From positions 1 through 64,000 of the forward strand of contig NZ_LVJN01000021.1 in NCBI RefSeq assembly GCF_002109495.1: a stretch of DNA of 64,000 nt, in the 5' to 3' direction. Positions 50,370 through 60,363 of the stretch are shown piece after piece. Numbering within the stretch: position 1 is the stretch's first letter; each line of letters opens with the position of its first letter. Under the pieces are notes generated by a model, which made no database searches, was not told the DNA's origin, and saw nothing but the letters and a program-made list of their open reading frames with translations. This DNA is from Magnetofaba australis IT-1 (GTDB taxonomy: Bacteria > Pseudomonadota > Magnetococcia > Magnetococcales > Magnetococcaceae). Made by a program: the position numbers and the translations under genes.

Positions 50370-50670
50370 TTGTGCGCATACGAGTTGGCGGCTTTGAGAG
50401 CATTCGCTCCTGTCGGCCTTGCCGACAGATCGCTCACCGCCGTTTCCCGTTTTCCTGTGTGCAGGCTCGTAGCTCCCCAGCTTCTCTTGCCGCTTTGTGC
50501 TGGCGCCGCCTTCGATCACTGGGGAAACGGCTGAAACCCGTGGGGCTCCGCCCCACACCCCGCCAGGGCGCCGCCCTGGACCCGCTGGGGCCACAGGCCC
50601 CAGACCCCGCCTCCGGCCAGCCGGAGGCCAATAGACAGCGCCAGCTCGAACTGCGTCACGCAGTCACTTT
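50370..50670 (-). repeat. composite C/D repeat, copy D2
   Basis: Reverse complement of the D1 arrangement: GTGACGCAGTTCG, GCCTCCGGCTGGCCGGAGGC, GGGGCCTGTGGCCCC, GGGCGGCGCCC, GTGGGGCGGAGCCCCAC, then TTTCAGCCGTTTCCCCA, GGAAAACGGGAAACGG and the TGTCGGC..GCCGACAGGAGCG hairpin. D1 and D2 keep the same module order. Confidence 0.85.
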
Positions 50671-51474
50671 TTACTTTGTGCTTTGCAAGTCAGCCAGCAC
50701 GCCGTCCCAGAACGCAATCCGCGCCAGAATCGCCCGCTCCGCCGCCGCCTGCGCCTGGGCAATCTTCTCCGGGTCGTCGTCGCACAGATAGTCCAACATC
50801 CGCAGCGACAACGGACCATGATGATCCTCATCCAAGTGGATATGCCGCTCCAGGTAGTAGTGGAACGCCGGCGCCGTGTCGCCATCAATGGCCATCTGCG
50901 CCAACAACGCGCGGAACATCGCCGGAATGATCTGCTCGCGCCCAAACGCAAACGCCGCCGCCACCTCATGCGGGCGATCTCCCGCAATAAACGCGAAGGT
51001 GGAGCGCATAAAGCTCTGCGCCGCCACTGGCGCATGATCCGGCACAGCGTCCAAAGCAGGCTCCAACCCGCCCAACTCCGTCACCCGCGCCACAAATTCA
51101 TGGGCGTTGGCCGCGCTGGCGCCGACCTCCTCCATGGCCATGGCGTAGAGTTCGAAATGGCTGGCGAACGTCGGCTCGGACCCCTCCGGCCCCGGCATGC
51201 CCTGATCGCTCTCCTCCTCCAACACAATCTCATTGATGAAGCGCCGCACCGTGGGGTCGCCAACAGGCCCCCACGGCTGCTGCGCCGGAGCCAGGCGCGC
51301 CTGCAAATACTTCAGCAGCGACATGAAATCCCACACCGAGAAGATGTGGTGCGCCATAAAACGCCGCACCGTGGGCATATCCACCACCGCCGCATACACC
51401 GGGTGCGCATTCAGCTTTGCGCGCAGCGGCGCCAGAGCGTCCAGATCCAGAACAGTCACAGGAGAATCAGCCAT
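50671..51474 (-). CDS. DUF3050 family protein (heme-oxygenase-like fold)
   Basis: 267 residues from ATG 51474; the frame stays open to 52239, but that part lies opposite the MBL gene. DUF3050 signatures: HPVYAAVVDMPTVRRFMAHHIFSVWDFMSLLKYLQ, FINEIVLEEESDQ, HFELYAMAMEEVGA, and YYLERHIHLDEDHHGPLS. The His/Glu spacing resembles helical diiron or heme-oxygenase-like proteins. Function unproven. Adjacent genes are divergent, so no operon. Confidence 0.85.
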   Translation of the reverse strand: MADSPVTVLDLDALAPLRAKLNAHPVYAAVVDMPTVRRFMAHHIFSVWDFMSLLKYLQARLAPAQQPWGPVGDPTVRRFINEIVLEEESDQGMPGPEGSEPTFASHFELYAMAMEEVGASAANAHEFVARVTELGGLEPALDAVPDHAPVAAQSFMRSTFAFIAGDRPHEVAAAFAFGREQIIPAMFRALLAQMAIDGDTAPAFHYYLERHIHLDEDHHGPLSLRMLDYLCDDDPEKIAQAQAAAERAILARIAFWDGVLADLQSTK

Positions 51475-51636
51475 TTTCACAAACTCGATAGAGGGGCAAA
51501 AGAGAGAGCCAAAACAGCGCACCGTAGCCCACCCACCTCCCTCTGACAACCATTTGCAGGAACATCCATTATTGCGCCCCATGCGGTGAATATGGAACGA
51601 TGAGGCAGAATCACTCTCGTTTATAAGGATTTGGTT

Positions 51637-52608
51637 ATGTTCGTGCGCCGTTCCGCCGCCCTGCTGCTGTGCCTGTTTTCTTTTTGCATGCTGAACGCCT
51701 CTCTGGCCAATGCGGATGAACGTAAAACGGTGCGCCCCTATCCGGCGCTGAGGATCGCCCCCCATGTGTGGGCGATCCATGGCCCACTGGGCAGCCCCAC
51801 AGTGGAGAATCAGGGCTTCATGAATAACCCCGCCTGGGTGGAGACCGCCAACAGCGTGGTGGTGATCGACCCCGGCTCCTCGCTCTACGCCGGGCGCATG
51901 GTGGTGGATCAGATTCGTCAGCACACCCGCAAGCCCATCTCCCATGTATTCAACACCCACGTGCATGGCGATCACTGGCTGGGCAACCAGGCCATGCTGG
52001 AAGAGAACCCCAACGCGCATATTCTGGCGCATCCGTTGATGATCGCCGAAGCCAAAGCCACCGCCGCCGACGAGTGGCTGGCGCAGATGTCCAAGGTCAC
52101 CGACGGCTATACCGACGGCACCCAGGCGGTGATCCCCGCCCAGGCGGTGGACAATGACATCACCCTGACCATCGGCGGCCTCACCTTTCATATCCTGGCG
52201 CCGCCCAAGGCCCACAGCGGTACCGATATCATGATCCATCTGCGCGAAGAGGGGGTGCTGTTCGCAGGCGATAACGTGCTCTCAGGGCGTATCGCACGCA
52301 TGGATGACGCCACCTTCCGCGGCAACATCAACGCCTGCAACGTGGCCCTGGCCAGCGGCGCGCGCATCATCCTGCCCGGCCACGGCCCCACCGGTGGCGT
52401 GGAGACCATCATCACCTTCCGCACCCTGCTCACCACTCTGTATGAGACCACCCGCCGCTACTACAGTGAGGGCATCGAAGCCTACGAAGCCAAACCCCGG
52501 GTTAAACAGGCGCTGGCGCCGTTCCAGGGTTGGGTGGAGTTCGAGCGCAACATCGGCAAGCAGATCGAACTGGCCTACCTGGAGGCCGAGCAGGCCGATT
52601 TTGAATAG
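51637..52608 (+). CDS. secreted metallo-beta-lactamase-fold hydrolase
   Basis: 323 residues from ATG 51637 (AAGGAT upstream). Signal peptide RSAALLLCLFSFCMLNASLANA. MBL-fold metal motif HVHGDHW (His108, His110, Asp112, His113), KAHSGTDIMIHL and GHGPTGGVETIITF provide further ligands. Similar periplasmic proteins (SoxH-like, quinoprotein-associated) hydrolyse thioesters or unknown substrates. It is not evidently a beta-lactamase: the fold is broad and there is no resistance context. Confidence 0.87.
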   Translation: MFVRRSAALLLCLFSFCMLNASLANADERKTVRPYPALRIAPHVWAIHGPLGSPTVENQGFMNNPAWVETANSVVVIDPGSSLYAGRMVVDQIRQHTRKPISHVFNTHVHGDHWLGNQAMLEENPNAHILAHPLMIAEAKATAADEWLAQMSKVTDGYTDGTQAVIPAQAVDNDITLTIGGLTFHILAPPKAHSGTDIMIHLREEGVLFAGDNVLSGRIARMDDATFRGNINACNVALASGARIILPGHGPTGGVETIITFRTLLTTLYETTRRYYSEGIEAYEAKPRVKQALAPFQGWVEFERNIGKQIELAYLEAEQADFE

Positions 52609-52709
52609 TCCGCGCCCTGGTCTCCCCCTGCACTGCGCGCTATCCTGCCATGAGGTGAAAATGACAATGCGCGCTGCAACCGCCGTATTCAACACATGAG
52701 GATCCCTAC

Positions 52710-53465
52710 GTGAACCTGAGCGCCACCCTCCAGGAGTGCATCAACGAGTCCTCCACCCGCACTCAGCTCTGGACCAGCATCATCAACCGCCTGGAGCCTC
52801 ATAGCATTGCCGAAATCGGCGTGTGGGAAGGGGCGTTCTCCCGTCATGTGCTGGATAACTGCCCCAATGTGACGCGCTATGTGATGATCGATCCCTGGCG
52901 CCAGTTGGACCAGTGGAACAAACCGCTCAATCAGGCCCAACCCCGCATGGACGCCGCCTACGCCGCCGCCATGCAAGCCACCGAAGCCCACGCGCACAAG
53001 CGCGAGGTGCTGCGCGGGCGCACCGTGGATGTGATCGACTCCCTGCCCGACGGCTCCCTCGACATGGTCTATGTGGATGGCGACCACTCTCTGCGCGGCG
53101 TGAGCATCGACCTGATCGCCTGCTACCCCAAACTGGCTCCAGGCGGGTGGCTCACCGGCGACGACCTGGTGCGCACCATCTGGCAACACGCCCCCGCGTA
53201 TGAACCGACCATGGTGTTTCCTTTTGTGGTCTACTTTGCCGAGAGCCAGGGCGCAGAACTCTACACCCTGCCCTACAACCAGTTCTTGATCCGCAAACCC
53301 CTCGCTGGCGAACGCAACTTCCAGTTCCATGATCTGGCGGGCGGCTATGGCGAACACGGCGTGTTGCCCCACATCGCCCCGCGCCGCATGCTGGGGCTCT
53401 GGCTCAACCACGCTTGCCCGCGGCTCTATCGTCTCCTCACGGCGCTCAAGCGGCTCGTTGGCTAA
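52710..53465 (+). CDS. class I SAM-dependent methyltransferase
   Basis: 251 residues with GTG start at 52710 behind GAGGATC. Methyltransf_24-like: IAEIGVWEGAFSRHVLDNCP (SAM motif I), YVMIDPWRQLDQWN, LDMVYVDGDHSLRGVSIDL (motif with Asp-Gly-Asp-His) and APGGWLTGDDLV. Such proteins often sit in sugar or lipid modification loci. About 100 bases after the MBL gene, so they may share a transcript. Substrate unknown. Confidence 0.82.
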   Translation: MNLSATLQECINESSTRTQLWTSIINRLEPHSIAEIGVWEGAFSRHVLDNCPNVTRYVMIDPWRQLDQWNKPLNQAQPRMDAAYAAAMQATEAHAHKREVLRGRTVDVIDSLPDGSLDMVYVDGDHSLRGVSIDLIACYPKLAPGGWLTGDDLVRTIWQHAPAYEPTMVFPFVVYFAESQGAELYTLPYNQFLIRKPLAGERNFQFHDLAGGYGEHGVLPHIAPRRMLGLWLNHACPRLYRLLTALKRLVG

Positions 53466-53578
53466 GAGTCCGGCTTAAGCCCCCTCCCCTCGGCTCCAAC
53501 GCCTGGGCGCGCAGCAACCCGGCGCCCAGGCGCAGCAACTTTTTTCCCTCTCAAACAAAAAAAATCGCCTTCAGGGGG

Positions 53579-53606
53579 TTGACGCTGGGGAATGCGTGCT
53601 TACATA
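53579..53606 (+). promoter_or_regulatory. candidate groESL promoter
   Basis: TTGACG (53579-53584) and TACATA (53601-53606) with a 16-bp spacer, about 150 bases before groES. I see neither a CIRCE inverted repeat (TTAGCACTC-N9-GAGTGCTAA) nor a clear sigma-32 site. It is a sigma-70-like guess. Confidence 0.45.
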
Positions 53607-53754
53607 AGCGCCATCAGCACTGCAACCGCGTTCCGGCCCCTGCGCTCCTTGCGCCGCCCGGAGGCGACAAACAAAACACCGTTCTTCCGGCCCCGTTGGC
53701 CGGATCGACACACAAAGAATCGACCGAAACAACCCCACTGGAGGCACAGGCGCT

Positions 53755-55780
<2,026 letters not shown>

Positions 55781-55820
55781 TTTCGCCCGCTCCCAACGTC
55801 GACTTAGAGCGACTTTTCCA

Positions 55821-55857
55821 TCGCCCCCGCGCCCCGTGCGCGGGGGCGATTTTTTTA
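55821..55857 (+). terminator. rho-independent terminator of groESL
   Basis: TCGCCCCCGCGC CCCGT GCGCGGGGGCGA followed by eight T (one interruption after). Confidence 0.93.
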
Positions 55858-56143
55858 TTTTTTACTTGATTCCAGGCTTTTCCGAAACTTGACGCGCTTG
55901 TTGGGAAAAGCGCGCATTTTCCCTCTTTTCACACAGCCAAGAGTGCGGTAAACCTTATACCCGGTCAGCGGGAGAGCGGCCGAAAGAATCCGCTGCGCGT
56001 CAGGCCCTTACCACATTTTCCGCGTCTCGAATCGGGACGTGGCGGGGTGGCGAAGGCGGAACGCGTTTGAATCGACCGACGCAACCATATTCTGCGTACG
56101 GCGACGCAAGCGGTTCCCAAGGAAATCGTTATTGGGGGAAGAG

Positions 56144-56320
56144 ATGGATTTTGTCAATCTTATGCCCATCGCCCTGTTGGGCTATTTCGTCATCATGGCC
56201 ATCGTCAAGTCCTTTGACGGCGACCGGGTGGCGGTCTACTTCAAGAACGCCAAGATCAAAACCGGCGAAAAACGTCGCAACGTGTTCGGCGTGAATAATC
56301 CCCACTCCTGGATGGATTAA
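56144..56320 (+). CDS. 58-residue membrane protein
   Basis: From ATG 56144, behind GGGGGAAGAG, giving MDFVNLMPIALLGYFVIMAI (one helix) then a basic tail KNAKIKTGEKRRNVFGVN. The open frame begins at 56039, but the longer start lacks a ribosome site. No homologous family recognised. It lies between groESL and elbB, about 155 bases before the latter. Confidence 0.55.
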   Translation: MDFVNLMPIALLGYFVIMAIVKSFDGDRVAVYFKNAKIKTGEKRRNVFGVNNPHSWMD

Positions 56321-56474
56321 TCCACCCAAGACGGGGAAGCCTCGGCTTTCGGGCCACTCCCTGATATCCGTCCCGCCGGTTCGCACAACGCGCTGGACCC
56401 CAGGTTGATTGAGCAGCGTCCCCCCATCTGGCGGGATGCATCGCTTCTGTTTATGGTTTTAAGGAGACGGCGGC

Positions 56475-57131
56475 ATGGGCAAGAAGATCGGCGTTGTGCT
56501 CTCCGGTTGCGGCGTTTTCGACGGCGCGGAGATCCACGAAGCGACCCTGACGCTGTTCTTTCTGGATCGCGTCGGCGCCGAGGCCATCTGCTACGCCCCC
56601 GACATCGCTCAACACCATGTGATCAACCACCTCACCGGCAGTGAGATGGACGAAACCCGCAATGTGATGGTGGAGTCCGCCCGCATCGCCCGCGGCAAAA
56701 TCACCCCATTGTCGGAGGCCCGCGCCGAAGATATGGACGCGCTGATTCTGCCCGGCGGTTTTGGCGCCGCCAAGAATCTCTCCTCGGTCGCCTTCGATGG
56801 CGCGGAAGCCACCGTCAACTCCGACCTGGCCCTACTGCTGGGCGAGATCAAAGCTGCGGGCAAGCCCATCGGCGCCATGTGCATCAGCCCCGCTGTGGTC
56901 TCCAAGGCGTTGGCCGAACAGGGCGTCACGGTGACCATTGGCGACGACGCTGGAACCGCAGGCGCCATCGAAGCCATGGGCAATACGCACCAGACCAGCG
57001 CGGTGGAGCAAATTGTGGTGGACGACGCCAACAACATCGTCACCACCGCGGCCTATATGTGCGCCGCCAGCATCGCCCAAGTGGGCGAAGGGATCGAGAA
57101 ACTGGTGGCTGAAGTGCTGAAGCGCGCCTGA
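56475..57131 (+). CDS. elbB: isoprenoid biosynthesis-associated glyoxalase ElbB
   Basis: 218 residues, ATG behind AAGGAGAC. DJ-1/PfpI-type fold: KIGVVLSGCGVFDGAEIHEA, ARGKITPLSEARAEDMDALI, LPGGFGAAKNLSSVAFDG, and the nucleophile Cys in IGAMCISPAVVSKAL. E. coli ElbB has glyoxalase III activity. Ends 2 bases before the next gene, so probably one transcript with the M24 peptidase. Confidence 0.95.
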   Translation: MGKKIGVVLSGCGVFDGAEIHEATLTLFFLDRVGAEAICYAPDIAQHHVINHLTGSEMDETRNVMVESARIARGKITPLSEARAEDMDALILPGGFGAAKNLSSVAFDGAEATVNSDLALLLGEIKAAGKPIGAMCISPAVVSKALAEQGVTVTIGDDAGTAGAIEAMGNTHQTSAVEQIVVDDANNIVTTAAYMCAASIAQVGEGIEKLVAEVLKRA

Positions 57132-57133
57132 TC

Positions 57134-58267
57134 ATGTCCCGCGCGCGCATCCTCTACGCCGATAGCGAACGCTCTGCGGATCTGTTCTACGCCGTGGGCA
57201 TGTTTGTGCCCGACCCGTTTCTGTTTGTGCAACAAGCGGATGGCAAGACGCATATGGTGATCTCCGCGTTGGAGATCGACCGCGCGCGCCGTTGCGCCCG
57301 CGTGGATCAATTGCACGATCTGGAAGCGGTGCGCAATCAGGTCAAAGCGGACCATCCCGATTGGAGCTTGAACGCCGGGAGCATCGCCGCCGGGTTTGTG
57401 CTGTCGCTGGGCATTACCGAGCTTGAAGCGCCGTTTGACTTCCCTCTGGGCGTGGCCGAGGCGTTGCGTATGGCGGGAGTGACGGTGGTGGTGGTTGAGG
57501 GCGCTTTCTGGCCCCAGCGCGCCATCAAGCGGGATGATGAAGTCGCCGCCATCGCCGAGGCGCTACAGATCACCGAACAGGGCATGCGCGCGGGGATTGA
57601 ACTGATCCGCTCGTCGCGCATCGGCGATGACGGCTGGCTCTATATTGACAATCAGCAGCTCACCAGCGAGATGGTGCGGGCAGAGATCAACGCGACGTTG
57701 ACGCGCCTGGGCGCCAGCCCCCACCACACCATCGTGGCGGGCGGCGCGCAGGCGGCGGATCCCCATGAAGAGGGCTCCGGGCCGTTGGCGGCCCACCGCG
57801 CCATTATCATGGACGTCTTCCCCCGGGTGGAGAAGAGCGGCTATTGGGGCGACATGACCCGCACCGTGTGTCGCGGCGAGCCCTCCGAGCAGCTGCAACG
57901 GGCCTGGGATGCGGTGTTGGCCGGGCAGGAGAAGGCGTTTGAACTCCTGGGCGCAGGCGTCAGCGGCAAGGCCGTGCATGATGCGGTGACCCAGGTTCTC
58001 ACCGACGCCGGGTTCCCCACCGGGCCCACGGCGGATGGCAGACAGGGCGGATTTTTCCATGGCACCGGCCATGGTTTGGGGGTGGAGATTCACGAGCCGC
58101 CCCGGGTGAGCAGCAGGGATTCCCGCATGGAGACCGGTCACGTGGTCACCGTGGAGCCGGGATTGTACTACCCCGACATGGGGGGCGTACGGTTGGAAGA
58201 CGTGGTGGTGATTGAGCCCGATGGGTGTCGTAACCTCACCGCCATGCCGAAGTTTTTTCAGGTATAA
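57134..58267 (+). CDS. M24 family Xaa-Pro aminopeptidase-like protein
   Basis: 377 residues. N-terminal creatinase-like domain (about 1-140) and a pita-bread catalytic domain with metal ligands Asp in IIMDVFPRVEKSGYWGDMTRT (two Asp), His in FHGTGHGLGVEIH, and Glu in VVTVEPGLYYPDMGG and GVRLEDVVVIEP. All five ligands are present, so it should be an active metallopeptidase. The ATG is 2 bases after elbB. Confidence 0.9.
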   Translation: MSRARILYADSERSADLFYAVGMFVPDPFLFVQQADGKTHMVISALEIDRARRCARVDQLHDLEAVRNQVKADHPDWSLNAGSIAAGFVLSLGITELEAPFDFPLGVAEALRMAGVTVVVVEGAFWPQRAIKRDDEVAAIAEALQITEQGMRAGIELIRSSRIGDDGWLYIDNQQLTSEMVRAEINATLTRLGASPHHTIVAGGAQAADPHEEGSGPLAAHRAIIMDVFPRVEKSGYWGDMTRTVCRGEPSEQLQRAWDAVLAGQEKAFELLGAGVSGKAVHDAVTQVLTDAGFPTGPTADGRQGGFFHGTGHGLGVEIHEPPRVSSRDSRMETGHVVTVEPGLYYPDMGGVRLEDVVVIEPDGCRNLTAMPKFFQV

Positions 58268-58320
58268 ATAATAATAACAATAAGAAGTTCAGCGGGCATC
58301 GCAGTACGGGAGTTACCTAA

Positions 58321-58350
58321 AGGGGGCGTCTGTTTTTACAGACGCCCCCT
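58321..58350 (+). terminator. strong hairpin after the M24 gene (terminator-like)
   Basis: AGGGGGCGTCTG TTTTTA CAGACGCCCCCT, a 12-bp perfect stem. No T tract follows, so it may act as a barrier or 3' stabiliser and not a classic terminator. Confidence 0.6.
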
Positions 58351-58426
58351 TGCCGTTTGCCGTCGGCTCTTGAGAAGATCTCCATGTAAGATTTTGCAAA
58401 CTTTTGGTATTCGTCAGTAAGCCTTA

Positions 58427-58660
58427 TATAGTCGCTAGCATCCAAAAGTGAACATATGGGCGCTGGAAGATATCGAGGGCTCCGCCCTCGAGCTCCCAAG
58501 ACCAACAGCCACACCGTGGGCTCCGCCCACACCTGCTGGGGGCGCGGCCCCCAGACCCCGCCGCCGACCAGTCGGCGGCCAATAGTCAGCGCAAGCCGGG
58601 CCTACGTCACGCAAACATTGCGTGTTTGGATAGGTGTCATTCTGAATTCAAGCGACTATA
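58427..58660 (+). repeat. family A hairpin repeat, copy A5
   Basis: Complete copy of 234 bp: TATAGTCGCTAGCATCC to AAGCGACTATA. Internal hairpins: CGAGGGCTCCGCCCTCG, GTGGGCTCCGCCCAC, CTGGGGGCGCGGCCCCCAG, GCCGCCGACCAGTCGGCGGC, then GTCACGCAAACATTGCG. Good type copy for family A. Confidence 0.92.
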
Positions 58661-58852
58661 AATTCTGCCAGAAAACGGGAAAATGCGCAGTTCTGTGACT
58701 GCTCACGGAGCCCTTGTGGAAAAAACAAGCGACAAAGTTTGAAGCCTTGCTAATACGCCCTCATAGAAGATTATCTGAGATGATTTGGAATTTTAATAGC
58801 ACAGCGCTTCCGTCGATATACGCCAAAAGCTTCCCCTGTTTGGATGAGATCT

Positions 58853-59569
58853 ATGCATGTTTTTAAACGGTGGTTAATCAGGATCTGCACGGCGACTCTG
58901 GGGCTATCGTGCGGTCAGGCGCACGCCTTTCTGCCCGAGGCGCCGATAGCGTTTGCTCGCGTCGGCAATACTGCAGACCTCACCGCCTCTCTCCAACGCC
59001 AGCCAGCTCTGCTCACTGACGTCGATATTTATAATCACTCACTCATGGATATTGCCATTGAACAAGGGCAAACAGAGATTGTAGAGCTTTTATTGAGTAA
59101 AGGGGCTGACCCAAACCGACGCACCTGGAAAGGGCAAACGCCACTTCATGTCGCCGCCTATTTTTCCAAACCACAAATCATCAAGATCTTGGTGAATCAT
59201 GGGGCGCGCCTTGATATCGCCATGCCCTTAGTCGAAGAAAAAACAGAAAGCCTGGATGGATTCTATCCCATTCATTTGGCCTGTATTTCCGAGTATGGTC
59301 ATGACGTGTTGCGATTACTCACTGAACTCGGCGCAGATCTCAATCAAAAGCGGCTCGGATATGGCCAATCCCCTTTGGAAATCGCCATCCGTTATGGCCC
59401 TGTCGAAGCCATTCAACGCCTCATCGCTTTGGTGAGCCAAAGCCGCCAACACGCACTTGAAGTCAACATGAACAGAATTCGGCAGGCAGCGATAGAGTCC
59501 AGTGATCCCAAACGCATGCAGATCATTGAGATGTGGTTGGCTGCCAAATCCGACCAACGCCCAAATTAG
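58853..59569 (+). CDS. secreted ankyrin-repeat protein (paralog 1)
   Basis: 238 residues from ATG 58853 (an ATG three codons upstream is also possible). Signal peptide ending near CGQAHA-FLPE. Ankyrin repeats follow: NHSLMDIAIEQGQTEIVELL, KGQTPLHVAAYFSKPQIIKI, GFYPIHLACISEYG, GQSPLEIAIRYGPVEAIQRL. The third repeat is preceded by an unusual loop AMPLVEEKTESLDGFYPIH, also present in the next gene. AT-richer than the flanking genes, suggesting recent acquisition. Probably a periplasmic binding or inhibitor protein. Confidence 0.82.
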   Translation: MHVFKRWLIRICTATLGLSCGQAHAFLPEAPIAFARVGNTADLTASLQRQPALLTDVDIYNHSLMDIAIEQGQTEIVELLLSKGADPNRRTWKGQTPLHVAAYFSKPQIIKILVNHGARLDIAMPLVEEKTESLDGFYPIHLACISEYGHDVLRLLTELGADLNQKRLGYGQSPLEIAIRYGPVEAIQRLIALVSQSRQHALEVNMNRIRQAAIESSDPKRMQIIEMWLAAKSDQRPN

Positions 59570-59587
59570 TCTAAAAAGTGATACGTT

Positions 59588-60337
59588 ATGTTGCCGATGA
59601 GATGGGAAGTATTGAAGCGCAAAGAGCTCACAAAGACAATCCTTTTTGGTTGTTTGCCGATTTTTGTTTCCATTCCTTGCGCTGCCCAAGGGTTCCTCTC
59701 CGAAGAACCGTATAACATGATCAAATCCGGTGATCTGAAAGCGCTCAAACACTATCTCAACAGCAACCCTATCAATATCAATGGTGTCAATAACGCAAAT
59801 CTCTCCTTAATGGATATCGCTGTTTCTGAAGGAAAACTTGATATCGTCAAGTCCCTGCTCAAATTCGGTGCTGATTCAAATCACCGCACACGTAAAGGGG
59901 CGACACCGCTCCTAGTCGCAGCATACAGCGCCAATGCGGACATGATTCGGTTACTCCTAAATCATGGCGCAAAAATCGACATGGCCATGCCTATTATGGA
60001 GGATTGGGATGAGGGTGTTGATGGATTCTATCCCATTCATATGGCGGCAATATCAAAACATCACGCGCAGAGCGCCCAAGCGCTTGAAGCCCTCATCGAA
60101 GCGGGGGCGGATATTAACCAACCAAGACTCAAATTTTTAGAGACTCCAATCATTGTCGCAATTGATGCTGGCAATATCCAAGCTGTCGAAACATTATGGC
60201 GATTTAGCCAAATTCAGAACAAACCTCTGCGTATCACTGGAAATCTCAAATTTATTAACTTTGATGAATCACCCGCCATGGCCAACCTGCTCAAACAAAT
60301 ATTTGGGCCAGAGTGGAGGCAGGTTGTTCTTCATTGA
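59588..60337 (+). CDS. secreted ankyrin-repeat protein (paralog 2)
   Basis: 249 residues (a start at 59597 is also possible). Hydrophobic signal TILFGCLPIFVSIPCAAQG, then ankyrin repeats: NLSLMDIAVSEGKLDIVKSL, KGATPLLVAAYSANADMIRL, and the same loop AMPIMEDWDEGVDGFYPIHM as paralog 1. It begins 18 bases after paralog 1 and is clearly a tandem duplicate that has since diverged. Low GC like its sister. Convergent with the Pro-rich gene. Confidence 0.82.
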   Translation: MLPMRWEVLKRKELTKTILFGCLPIFVSIPCAAQGFLSEEPYNMIKSGDLKALKHYLNSNPININGVNNANLSLMDIAVSEGKLDIVKSLLKFGADSNHRTRKGATPLLVAAYSANADMIRLLLNHGAKIDMAMPIMEDWDEGVDGFYPIHMAAISKHHAQSAQALEALIEAGADINQPRLKFLETPIIVAIDAGNIQAVETLWRFSQIQNKPLRITGNLKFINFDESPAMANLLKQIFGPEWRQVVLH

Positions 60338-60363
60338 GCAGATCAACCCGCCTCCAGACATCA

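Noticed and set aside
50361-50594. Short open frames in the D repeats sharing RKTGNGGER
   Set aside because: The shared peptide follows from shared repeat DNA. There is no start or ribosome site, and neither extends beyond the repeat.
53466-53754. CIRCE element before groES
   Set aside because: No TTAGCACTC-N9-GAGTGCTAA or near match is visible; only a sigma-70-like promoter candidate was kept.
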